The position numbers and the translations under genes were made by a program. Shown in pieces: positions 1-7,896 of a stretch of DNA of 9,839 nt. The notes under the pieces were generated by a model. It had not been told where the DNA came from and did no database searches. It worked only from the letters and a program-made list of their open reading frames with translations. Numbering within the stretch: the stretch's first letter is position 1; each line of letters starts with the position of its first letter. The stretch covers positions 1-9,839 of the forward strand of contig JARGGF010000094.1 in the NCBI GenBank assembly GCA_029210905.1. The letters run 5' to 3'. This DNA is from Bacteroidales bacterium (lineage in GTDB: Bacteria > Bacteroidota > Bacteroidia > Bacteroidales > NBLH01).

Positions 1-2618
1 TTATCCTTTGTATTATTTAACATTTTTAAGCTTTTTTCTGATTCTATTAATTTGGTATTTGCCAGCTCTAGTTCACTATTTTTTATAGCTAATATTTTAT
101 TGGTTTTTAATTTTACCAAAAAACTATAAACTGAAATAAAAATTAGTATTACAATTATTGCCATGATAAAATAAAAGGCTTTAGTATTATAAAATGGCGG
201 ACGCACGATAACTGATAACACGATGCCTTCGTTATTTAATAATTTGTCGTTATTGGTACCTCTTACTCTTAAGGTATACGTTTTGCCTGGCTGAAGGTTG
301 GTAATCATAATAGAACGCTTATTTCCATAGTCTACCCACTCATTATTTATTTCATCAATTTTATATTGAAAGGTATTTTCGTTCGGATTGGTATAATCCA
401 TTGCTGCAAATTCCAATGAAAACATATTTTCATCATAATCAAGAACAATATCATTATCACTCGAATTATATCTGGAAATAAATACATCTTTACTTTTCCA
501 TTTGTCATCTTCAAGGATGGTGATTTTAGTTATCACAATATCAGGAACATAAGAATTAAGTTTAATTTCTGAGGGAAGAAAATATATAAGGCCAGAATTA
601 GTCCCAAAGTAAACCCAACCGTTCTCATCCTGGTATGAAGCACCCCAATTAAAACCATCATTTAAAAGGCCATCGGTAATGTCAAAGTTTATAAATTTCT
701 CGTTTAAGGGATCAAACTTTGAAAGTCCCTTTGAAGTGCTTATCCATAAATACCCTGAATGGTCTTCGATAATTGCCATTATTTCATTACTCGCCAATCC
801 GTCTTTCTGATAATAATGCTTAAATGTTTTTTCATCAGCATTAAGCTTATTTAGCCCTCCCCCGGCAGTTCCTATCCATAAAACCCCAAGATGATCTTCG
901 AAAATAGTATGTATACCATTACTTCCAATAGAAGAAGAATCGGCAGCATTATTCACATAATTTTTAATTTTGCCATTTTTTAAATCCATCCGGTTGAGTC
1001 CCATCGAATAAGTCCCTATCCAAAGAAAGCCTTTATGGTCCTGGTAAAGTGCTGTTATGTAATTATCGCTAAGAGAATTGCTGCTTGCATAATTTTTTTT
1101 ATAACTAATAAAGTAAGCCGGCCCACCTTCAATGGTATCAATCATTTTGTCCAAACCATCTCTGGTGCCAATCCAGAGAAATCCTTCTTTATCACAAAGT
1201 ATAGCATTTACCTGGTTATTTGAGATTCCGGTTGAATCGCCATTGTTTCCATATTGCTTTAAAACATATTTATTATCAACAATTTCTACAGAGTTCAGTC
1301 CACCAAGGTGCATGCCTAACCAAACTTTGCCGTTGCCATAACAAGAAGACCATATTTGATCATCGGAAAGCGAATTATTCCTGTTAAACTGCTGATTGAA
1401 ACAGTCGGTTATCAGATTGCCCGTATTAAAAACGCAAACCCCTCCTCCATCTGTTCCTAACCAAATATTATTTTGTGTATCTGCAACAATAGATGAAACG
1501 CTTGGATGTGAAAGGCTGTTTGAATTATTTGGCATGTAACTTAAGCTATAAAACTTTTTTCTTTTTAAGTCAAGCTTGTTAACACCGCCACCCTTTGTTC
1601 CTATCCATAATATTTTGGTCCTATCTTCGTATATGCTCCATATTCGATTACTGCTTATACTATAAGGGTTAGTAATATCAAAAAGATAATTTTTAAAGCC
1701 GTTCTGTTCTGGTAGGAATAAATTTAAGCCATGTTCTGTTCCTATCCATATATTATCTTCAGAATCTTCAAAAATAACATTTATTAAATCATCGCTAATG
1801 CTTGATGCATCGCCTATTTCATGCTTAAACTCTTTTAAATCATTGGTTTCCTTATTGAAAGTAAATAAACCATTTGAAGAACCAATCCAGAGTAATCCAT
1901 TTTTATCAACTAATAAGTCCCTAATAGCTAATTGCTTACGTTGATCATAACTTTCAAAACCTAAAACGAAGTGGATGAACTCATTTTCTTTAATGTCATA
2001 ATAATCCAAACCATTATTGGTCCCTATCCATAAATTATTTTTTTTGTCAAAAACAATTACGTTTACATCATTTGAAGAAACTGTATTAAATTCATTTTCA
2101 CTATGCAGATACCTGACAAATTCTTTAGTTTTAACATTTAAGTAATTAAAACCACCACCAGAAGTAGCAATCCATAGATTCCCAACTGAGTCTTCAGTCA
2201 GACAACTTATATGGTTACTACTGATGCTGGATGAATCATTTTCGTTGTAAGTAAAGTGTGTAAATCTATCAATAAGTGGTTCATACATATCCAGTCCACC
2301 ATAATAGGTGCCTAACCACAAATTCCCCCTTTTCCCTTCAGTAATTCGACCAAAATTACTGGAAATAAGTGAATTATCATTAGATGGTTCATGATAAAAT
2401 TGTTTGAAATTAAATCCATCGTAGCGATTTAAACCATCCTGGGTAGCAAACCACATAAAACCAAACCGATCCTGAATAATTGAATATACATTATTGTGAG
2501 AAAGTCCATCTTTTCTGGTTAAACGATGGAAACGCGCCTCACTCTGAGCCATTATTTCACCCATGAAAAGCAGTAAAATAATTATAAAGAATATTATTTT
2601 TGTTATTCGCCAGCCCAT
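1..2618 (-). CDS. Two-component propeller sensor (14 Reg_prop blades, Y_Y_Y, TM), probable histidine kinase, C-terminus cut by window edge
   Basis: The frame is open without a stop from an ATG at 2618 to the left edge (872 complete codons); I checked it codon by codon. Residues 1-24 look like a signal peptide (basic start, long Ile/Leu/Phe core, IMA-Q cleavage site). From about residue 38 to 683 there are 14 Reg_prop-type repeats, each with a pattern like SIS.N.I..I.ED..G.LWIGT..GGLN; 14 fits two seven-bladed propellers. Residues about 731-808 match the Y_Y_Y Ig-like domain (motifs FSLEFAAMDYTNP, YKIDEINNEWVDYG, LQPGKTYTLRVRG). One TM helix spans about 811-833. A cytoplasmic helix follows and ends in LNNTKD at the edge. 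In this family that segment normally leads straight into the HisKA H-box, so a histidine kinase, perhaps hybrid, is inferred but not seen. Known relatives bind glycan fragments in the periplasm and switch on PULs. It lies 45 bp after the SpoIIE-phosphatase gene, with no terminator between them, so co-transcription is likely. Confidence 0.93.
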   Translation of the reverse strand, partial: MGWRITKIIFFIIILLLFMGEIMAQSEARFHRLTRKDGLSHNNVYSIIQDRFGFMWFATQDGLNRYDGFNFKQFYHEPSNDNSLISSNFGRITEGKRGNLWLGTYYGGLDMYEPLIDRFTHFTYNENDSSSISSNHISCLTEDSVGNLWIATSGGGFNYLNVKTKEFVRYLHSENEFNTVSSNDVNVIVFDKKNNLWIGTNNGLDYYDIKENEFIHFVLGFESYDQRKQLAIRDLLVDKNGLLWIGSSNGLFTFNKETNDLKEFKHEIGDASSISDDLINVIFEDSEDNIWIGTEHGLNLFLPEQNGFKNYLFDITNPYSISSNRIWSIYEDRTKILWIGTKGGGVNKLDLKRKKFYSLSYMPNNSNSLSHPSVSSIVADTQNNIWLGTDGGGVCVFNTGNLITDCFNQQFNRNNSLSDDQIWSSCYGNGKVWLGMHLGGLNSVEIVDNKYVLKQYGNNGDSTGISNNQVNAILCDKEGFLWIGTRDGLDKMIDTIEGGPAYFISYKKNYASSNSLSDNYITALYQDHKGFLWIGTYSMGLNRMDLKNGKIKNYVNNAADSSSIGSNGIHTIFEDHLGVLWIGTAGGGLNKLNADEKTFKHYYQKDGLASNEIMAIIEDHSGYLWISTSKGLSKFDPLNEKFINFDITDGLLNDGFNWGASYQDENGWVYFGTNSGLIYFLPSEIKLNSYVPDIVITKITILEDDKWKSKDVFISRYNSSDNDIVLDYDENMFSLEFAAMDYTNPNENTFQYKIDEINNEWVDYGNKRSIMITNLQPGKTYTLRVRGTNNDKLLNNEGIVLSVIVRPPFYNTKAFYFIMAIIVILIFISVYSFLVKLKTNKILAIKNSELELANTKLIESEKSLKMLNNTKD

Positions 2619-2663
2619 TATTGTTTTTTGTGAAAAATCTCTTTTAGATTAAAAATGAAAGCT
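2619..2663 (-). other. Short AT-rich spacer linking phosphatase and sensor genes
   Basis: This 45-bp spacer separates the phosphatase stop codon from the sensor ATG. I see no stem-loop and no TAnnTTTG promoter element in it. The bases before the ATG are A-rich without a Shine-Dalgarno match, which is normal in Bacteroidota. It supports a two-gene transcript. Confidence 0.5.
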
Positions 2664-4907
2664 CTAATTAATTTTAATCCCCATTACAAGAATGTCATCT
2701 ACCTGTCTATTATGTCCCTTCCAGGTATTGAAAGCTTTATTTAATTCATCTTTTTGCATTTCCATGCTTTGGTCAGAATTTCTCTGCAACAAATCTTTAA
2801 AACGACTATATAAAAATTTTAAACGCCTTGTCCCGCCAAATTGATCTGCATAACCATCTGAAAACATATACAATATATCACCCTTCTTCAGGTCCAATTC
2901 ATTTAAGGTATATGGATTTCGTGCTTTATTAGAAATACCTATTGGATTTTTATCTGCTTTTAATTCAATAAGTACCTTTTCATTATACATTTCAACAATA
3001 TACCCTTTTTTCTCATAAAATTGTTTTTGCTTTTCCTGTTCACTTTTATTGTTAATAGTTCTCAAAATATAAACAGGATTATAGGCTCCGGCATATTCAA
3101 GTTTTAAGTTTTGATAATCAATTTTACATACTGCTATATCAATACCATCTTTTGATTTGCCTATTTCATTTGTCTGATGAAGTGAATTTACAACATTATC
3201 TTTAAGATTATCAAGTATGTGAGAGGGATTAGTTATTCCTTTTTTAACAATTATTTCATTAAGAAGAGTAACCCCCAACATACTCATAAAAGCTCCTGGA
3301 ACTCCATGTCCTGTGCTATCAGCTGCAACAATTATTGATTTATTGCCTTTACTGCTTTTTATTTGATGTGCCCAGTAAAAATCGCCACTCACAATATCCC
3401 TGGGCTTAAAAAAAATAAAATGCTCCTTTAGCGTACTTTTTAAATAATCTGAAGGGGGTAAGATAGCAGATTGAATGTTTCCTGCGTATTCAATACTATC
3501 AGTAATAGCTTTTTTTTGTAATATTATCAGGTCTCGTTGCTCAATTACATAATCTCTTTGTCTTTCAATTTCATCGCGCTGGCTTTCAACTTCATCTCTT
3601 TGAGCTTCAATTTCTTCTTTCTGCGCCTGGATTTCAGCAGTTCTTTCCTTTACTTTTTGTTCCAGTTCTGCATTCATTTTATCAATATGCGAAACATATT
3701 CATGAAGTTTTGAAGTCATGACGTTATAGTTCTCTGAAAGTTCACCCAATTCATCATTTGTCCGCACCAAGCTATAATTTTCCAACTGTCCGCCAGTTGT
3801 TTTTTGCATATTTCTAAGTAATTCCTTTACCGGGTTTATTACATCAGAATTGGTCCAACTTACAAAAAAGATAAGATAAATTATAGTTACAAAAATTCCT
3901 GCACCAATTCCAAAAAACATAAGAATTGTGTCTACAACATTTATATAATGTGGATTAGTATTTTTTACAAATTCGTACAAATCAACATCGCTAAACATTT
4001 TAGCATATTCACCAAATATAACTTTGTATTCTCCCTGGGTAGGTTCATATAGGTTTAATTCAGACAAAGATGTTACACTCATAAGTATATAAGCAACCAC
4101 AATACTTAGCGGCAGCAATGTAGTTAGAAAGCTCGAAAACACCAGTCTGTATTTAACTTTCCCCCGCCTAAATTTGAATATTCTTTTTCTTAATTCAATA
4201 GGTGTATATATGTGTTGAAGGTATTTTAGTTGCATATTATGCTTTTGCCAGGTATAGACAAAGGCAACTGTCAACAGACTGGATAACAGAAATATAGACC
4301 AGTATTTCAAGAACATCTCCTTACGAAACTCTTCCTTAAAGACCTCTGAAAAAAATAGTTGATCTATCAAATTAGCATTCTGTATCAAAAACGGAATGGC
4401 AATAATTGCAGCAATTATTAATGGAGAATACAGGATACTTTTTCTACAATAAGATTCAATAAATAAAGGGATTTTTTTCTTTTTCCGCTTCCTCCTGAAA
4501 TAAACTTTAAAAGGCAAAGAGAATAAAAAAGCCAGCACAAAAGCTATTATTAACCAATTAAAAAATAGTTTTTCACCCTCGCCAAAATAGCCCTTATTAT
4601 CGGTCTGACTTAAATCAAATTTTAATCCTTTGGATTTATTAATTATTGTGTCATTTGCCAATTCCTCTGCCTCATGTATCAAAGAATCAATTACTTTGAT
4701 ACTATCCTTAGCAATTTTAAGGTTCTCTGCTTCCTTTATTATACTATCAGTTGGATTTCTTTTCAAGAAATCAGTTACGTCCCTTTTTAAAAGCTTGGGT
4801 GAATAACTGATATAAAGAATCCCTAAAACCGGGGAAATAAGCATATAATACAGGATTACAGGAACTATCAATATTCTTAATCCTCTATATCTGGGTACTT
4901 TATTCAT
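2664..4907 (-). CDS. Six-TM HAMP / coiled-coil / SpoIIE (PP2C-type) serine-threonine phosphatase
   Basis: A 747-residue membrane protein. Hydrophobic helices fall at about 12-35, 113-137, 158-178, 203-220, 254-280 and 325-350. Basic segments after TM2 (RRKRKKKK), between TM4 and TM5, and at the N-terminus all fall on the inside by the positive-inside rule. This leaves periplasmic loops of roughly 36-112 and 281-324. A HAMP domain follows at about 352-405 (conserved Pro359, DELGEL near 385-390). Six near-exact heptads at 425-466 (AQRDE/SQRDE/RQRDE type) form a coiled coil. The phosphatase domain (about 475-747) has the PP2C metal-site motifs VSGDFYW (Asp509), ADSTGHGVPGAF (Asp530), FSDGYADQ (Asp684) and QVDDILV (Asp737/738), so it should be active. 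Family members dephosphorylate anti-sigma-factor antagonists or similar phosphoproteins in the cytoplasm. The signal, the partner and any link to the downstream sensor are inference. The TM1-TM4 block is unlike the usual two-TM HAMP-SpoIIE layout. Confidence 0.93.
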   Translation of the reverse strand: MNKVPRYRGLRILIVPVILYYMLISPVLGILYISYSPKLLKRDVTDFLKRNPTDSIIKEAENLKIAKDSIKVIDSLIHEAEELANDTIINKSKGLKFDLSQTDNKGYFGEGEKLFFNWLIIAFVLAFLFSLPFKVYFRRKRKKKKIPLFIESYCRKSILYSPLIIAAIIAIPFLIQNANLIDQLFFSEVFKEEFRKEMFLKYWSIFLLSSLLTVAFVYTWQKHNMQLKYLQHIYTPIELRKRIFKFRRGKVKYRLVFSSFLTTLLPLSIVVAYILMSVTSLSELNLYEPTQGEYKVIFGEYAKMFSDVDLYEFVKNTNPHYINVVDTILMFFGIGAGIFVTIIYLIFFVSWTNSDVINPVKELLRNMQKTTGGQLENYSLVRTNDELGELSENYNVMTSKLHEYVSHIDKMNAELEQKVKERTAEIQAQKEEIEAQRDEVESQRDEIERQRDYVIEQRDLIILQKKAITDSIEYAGNIQSAILPPSDYLKSTLKEHFIFFKPRDIVSGDFYWAHQIKSSKGNKSIIVAADSTGHGVPGAFMSMLGVTLLNEIIVKKGITNPSHILDNLKDNVVNSLHQTNEIGKSKDGIDIAVCKIDYQNLKLEYAGAYNPVYILRTINNKSEQEKQKQFYEKKGYIVEMYNEKVLIELKADKNPIGISNKARNPYTLNELDLKKGDILYMFSDGYADQFGGTRRLKFLYSRFKDLLQRNSDQSMEMQKDELNKAFNTWKGHNRQVDDILVMGIKIN

Positions 4908-5638
4908 TCAGCCAACAATCTTGAAGTAAATTTTCTGTAATCTGACAAAAATATAAACTAAAAACTGATAATACATAATCTTTGTGTGATATTTATCAAG
5001 TAGATTATTGGCACTATTTGTATATTTTTACACGCCTGTTAAATTTTGAATATGACAAAATTAATTCATCCACCATAACCAGCTATTATTTAGACATATA
5101 GCCATGATGATGATATGGTAATAATCTGAAATCAAACGATTCTTTTAACAATTTTTCGTCAATCCAGCATAATACCAGCTTGTAGAAGACTTTATATCAT
5201 CCCGACTCATCTGCATATTTCCCAAATGATACATCAATAAGATACTGATAAAAAATGGCTTGTAACTATAATTGACGAGATGTGACTGTTTTCCTAAACA
5301 TTGGTTAATTATTTATTATTCAGGTTACAGATGTAGTAAAAACTTACTATTTTTCACTGCTGACTGCCCCATGGTTCAAAGCAGCTTGATCTGAAGGAAG
5401 TGTTGGCAATATGTGGATTAGCAGGTGCTAAAGTTACGTTTCTGCTTTAAAGTATTTATAGTCTAACCCTTTGGTAATTCACTCAAATTGAATATCTTTA
5501 GCTAATATTGATAAACAATTATTTGAACTTGTTTGTCACCAGAAAAAGGTAGTTGTTGCTTCGAAAGCATGTTCAAACAAAGTATTCTAACAATTACAAT
5601 GTTAATGGTCAGAACATCTTATTCAAAGTTCACCCTCA
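4908..5638. other. 731-bp intergenic region, no convincing gene; small hairpins and possible gene remnants
   Basis: This separates the GH9 gene from the phosphatase-sensor pair, all on the minus strand. No open frame of convincing length, tRNA or CRISPR-like repeat was seen. Just after GH9 there is a 5-bp stem (TGCTT/AAGCA, 5557-5569) nested between a 7-bp inverted repeat (TTTGAAC 5522-5528, GTTCAAA 5571-5577). On the minus strand a run of five T follows the inner stem after about eight bases, so it could be a weak terminator for GH9. A stretch near 5361-5430 is about 47% GC by hand count, well above its surroundings. On the minus strand between about 5280 and 5080, two runs in one frame separated by an in-frame TGA read like protein (motifs YLIDVSFGKYADESG, then WIDEKLLKESFDFRLLPYHH). 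They match no family I recognise and could be chance or a decayed gene. Confidence 0.6.
4946..4953 (-). promoter_or_regulatory. Candidate Bacteroidota -7 box upstream of the phosphatase-sensor pair
   Basis: On the minus strand the bases read TATTTTTG, matching the Bacteroidota sigma-ABfr -7 consensus TAnnTTTG, and lie 38 nt before the ATG at 4907. No good -33 TTG/TTTG box sits about 19 bases further upstream, so this is a half-site only. In such AT-rich DNA a chance match is quite possible. A second match, TAATTTTG on the minus strand at 5056-5063, also lacks a -33 box. Confidence 0.25.
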
Positions 5639-7795
5639 TTATTTTACAATAAATTTATCAGTAAATACTCCTTTTTCAGAAACAATGCGTGCTATATAAA
5701 TTCCTGTGCCAAGATTTCCGGGAGTAATTTTATTTGTGCCTTGTTTTAATTGGGAATGAAACACTTTTATCCCACTTAAGTTAATTATTTCTATAAATGC
5801 ATTCTTCTCTGATATTTCTACAAAAATACTGTATTTTATAGGGTTAGGATAAATTTTTGGTTTGTTATTTAAAGTTTCATTGAAGCCAACATTATTTTCC
5901 GGATCATCTTTACCAACTAGTTTTGGATTGCCAGAATAGTTCTGGTTAGTACTTGCAAATTTTGAAAGCAGATGAATGTAGGCAGCCTGGTAATAAATTG
6001 CAGGCTCTGTTATCTCCCAAGAATTTTCGGGCCATGAAGTGTTCCAGTCTTTATAAGATTTCTGTACCGGCTGGTTTAGAGGTGGTTGCAGATTGGAGCC
6101 ACTGTAGGAGGCATCGGGGGCAAATTGCTTATTAACTCCTCCTGTCAGATATCCTGGCGGAGGACCATTGGTACTTGATTGAGCATTATCATATTTTGTC
6201 CCATCACCAAACCAGATATGATACATTTCATTCACTGGACGTTCAGCTCCATAGTCATACATATTGCTTAAAAAAAGCCTGTCAATGGCATTGCGTCCGT
6301 GTAAATAATGTAAAAAGTCTATTGAAGCGTTTTTCATTTTGGTAATGTTGGTCTCATCAGTTTGAAGGCGTGAAGCATCGTAAAACAAATTGCCTACATT
6401 ACTTTTACCTGAATTGCTTCCCCAAACATAGTCACCATCTTTTAGATAGGCCCTGTAAGCGTCGGTCTGGTAATTTACAGCTTGCATAAATTCTTCGCCA
6501 GCCATGGAACTTGCAAAACTATTTTTTATCAAAGTGAGTTTATCCGGATCTGCTTCAGGCAAAAAACAATAATCGAGCAACACTCTTTCATAAGTATACT
6601 CAAAAAGATACCAGTAATTCCAGGAAATAGCATGAAAATAACTTATACCAGCTTCGAAATTATCTAAATAAGCTTGTTCCGCAGTTGCTTTATACAGAAA
6701 ATATGCTGCGGTAAGCAGGTAGGCTTCCTGATCATATTCACTTCGCTCGGGAGATGCACTTGTAAAACCTCCATTATCATATGCTGAATAAGAAGGGTTT
6801 GCTACCAGGTAAGTCCAGGCTTTAATTGCATTGGTCTTTAATTCATTGGCATAGGTTTGATAAAGCGGGATGTCTTTATAAATCAAATAGGCATGAGCAA
6901 ACAGACTGGCCACTGCCCTGCTTGCCGAACTTGAAGCTTCGCCATAATATCTTTCTGCATTGTCCTGGCTAACCGGACTTGCACCCTGGTGATCGCTTAC
7001 GGATACTTTTGATAATACAGAGCCATCGGCAAGTTGCATTTTAATCAACCAATCCAGCTCCACTTTAATTTCATCCAACAAATCCGGCACCCCATTTCCA
7101 CTTTCAGGGATTCCATAATTGTCGAAAAAAACATCAGGAGATTCTTCGTATGCAAAAAGTAATTGATGAACAGTAGAATAAGTAAAAGTAGTATATTTAT
7201 TAAAATCACCTGCATCGTGCCAGCCACCAGATAAATCTTTTTCTAAGGCTGCATTATTTTTGTCTTTAACAAACCGGCAGTTTAAATCCTGGTTTGAATG
7301 GATATGACAAGGGGTGTCTTTCCATTTTTCACCAGCATAGTCAGCTTCTTTAGCAACACCACAACGCTGGTAATAAAACATACGAACAGCATGTTTAAGT
7401 GGTTCATTATAAACATCATCTGATATTCTAAAAACATGAGAAAAGTAGTCATTAACAGGATCGTGGATATAATAATGTCCTGTGTCAGTTAAGGCAGAAA
7501 AATCAAAGAACCAGACTTTGTCACCTGATTGTATATGCGTATTTCCAGAATTCCAGACCAATATTTTATCTGCAAAAACTATTTCTCCAGTAAAATATTT
7601 AACTACTTCCAGAGTGTCTGAAGGCGCATAACTTTGTGGTGCATTAAAGCCTTGCTTGGCCTGGCTGATTATGGCAATCTTTTGTGAATTTTCAATATAA
7701 CCAAACTGATCAACCTTAATACGTCTGGCAACTTGCGCAAATGTATCATTAATATTTAAAAATAAAAGGCCAGCAATTAAAAGTCGAAACAACAT
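5639..7795 (-). CDS. Secreted glycoside hydrolase family 9 endo-beta-glucanase-type enzyme with T9SS C-terminal sorting domain
   Basis: A 718-residue exported enzyme. Residues 1-20 are a signal peptide (LLIAGLLFL core, TFA-Q cleavage site). Residues about 23-118 match the CelD-type N-terminal Ig-like domain (VDQFGYIENSQKIAII). The GH9 (alpha/alpha)6 catalytic domain covers about 130-612. It carries GGWHDAGDFNKY with Asp194 and Asp197 (nucleophile-water/base pair of the family), LHGRNAIDRLF near 498-508, and WEITEPAIYYQAAY, where Glu597 is the likely acid. A linker leads to a T9SS type-A sorting domain at about 645-718 (IYPNPIKYS, GTGIYIARI, DKFIVK end). GH9 enzymes are mostly inverting endo-beta-1,4-glucanases; some cut xyloglucan or mixed-linkage glucan, and the substrate cannot be fixed here. 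The ATG at 7795 is chosen because it starts the signal peptide; an ATG 5 nt upstream is out of frame and soon meets a stop. It lies downstream of the SGBP gene, beyond a hairpin, in what looks like a PUL operon. Confidence 0.95.
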   Translation of the reverse strand: MLFRLLIAGLLFLNINDTFAQVARRIKVDQFGYIENSQKIAIISQAKQGFNAPQSYAPSDTLEVVKYFTGEIVFADKILVWNSGNTHIQSGDKVWFFDFSALTDTGHYYIHDPVNDYFSHVFRISDDVYNEPLKHAVRMFYYQRCGVAKEADYAGEKWKDTPCHIHSNQDLNCRFVKDKNNAALEKDLSGGWHDAGDFNKYTTFTYSTVHQLLFAYEESPDVFFDNYGIPESGNGVPDLLDEIKVELDWLIKMQLADGSVLSKVSVSDHQGASPVSQDNAERYYGEASSSASRAVASLFAHAYLIYKDIPLYQTYANELKTNAIKAWTYLVANPSYSAYDNGGFTSASPERSEYDQEAYLLTAAYFLYKATAEQAYLDNFEAGISYFHAISWNYWYLFEYTYERVLLDYCFLPEADPDKLTLIKNSFASSMAGEEFMQAVNYQTDAYRAYLKDGDYVWGSNSGKSNVGNLFYDASRLQTDETNITKMKNASIDFLHYLHGRNAIDRLFLSNMYDYGAERPVNEMYHIWFGDGTKYDNAQSSTNGPPPGYLTGGVNKQFAPDASYSGSNLQPPLNQPVQKSYKDWNTSWPENSWEITEPAIYYQAAYIHLLSKFASTNQNYSGNPKLVGKDDPENNVGFNETLNNKPKIYPNPIKYSIFVEISEKNAFIEIINLSGIKVFHSQLKQGTNKITPGNLGTGIYIARIVSEKGVFTDKFIVK

Positions 7796-7851
7796 AACAT
7801 TTTTTTTAATAATAAAAGAACTTAATATGTGACATTGATATTATATTAAAG

Positions 7852-7882
7852 TAGCCCTAAAGAATTTAACTCTTTAGGGCTA
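7852..7882 (-). terminator. 12-bp perfect hairpin between SGBP and GH9 genes
   Basis: The arms TAGCCCTAAAGA (7852-7863) and TCTTTAGGGCTA (7871-7882) pair perfectly around a 7-nt loop. The hairpin starts 14 nt after the SGBP stop codon and ends 56 nt before the GH9 ATG. On the minus transcript only a broken U tract follows (CTTTAATATAA). It could be a partial terminator, or an mRNA-processing or 3'-stabilising element inside the operon. A run of six A on the plus strand next to the right arm would be a U tract upstream of the hairpin on the minus transcript, so it does not help termination in the direction of the genes. No clear promoter for GH9 was found between the hairpin and its start. Confidence 0.6.
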
Positions 7883-7896
7883 AAAAAGATTTATAA

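Noticed and set aside
1035..1341. Two overlapping plus-strand open frames of 62 and 69 codons
   Set aside because: They lie opposite the propeller sensor, which has a continuous frame with clear repeats; their predicted products show no recognisable motif.
5367..5448. Short plus-strand open run (about 26 codons) in the intergenic gap as a small gene
   Set aside because: It has no start codon or ribosome site, a stop lies just upstream, and no family is recognised; noted only as part of the GC-rich patch.
5953..6667. Plus-strand open frames of about 60 codons at 5953-6135 and 6482-6667
   Set aside because: Both are antisense shadows of the GH9 catalytic domain, which is intact and well matched in its own frame.
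7045..7227. Minus-strand open frame of 60 codons
   Set aside because: It overlaps the GH9 gene in another frame and would need its own start inside the catalytic domain.
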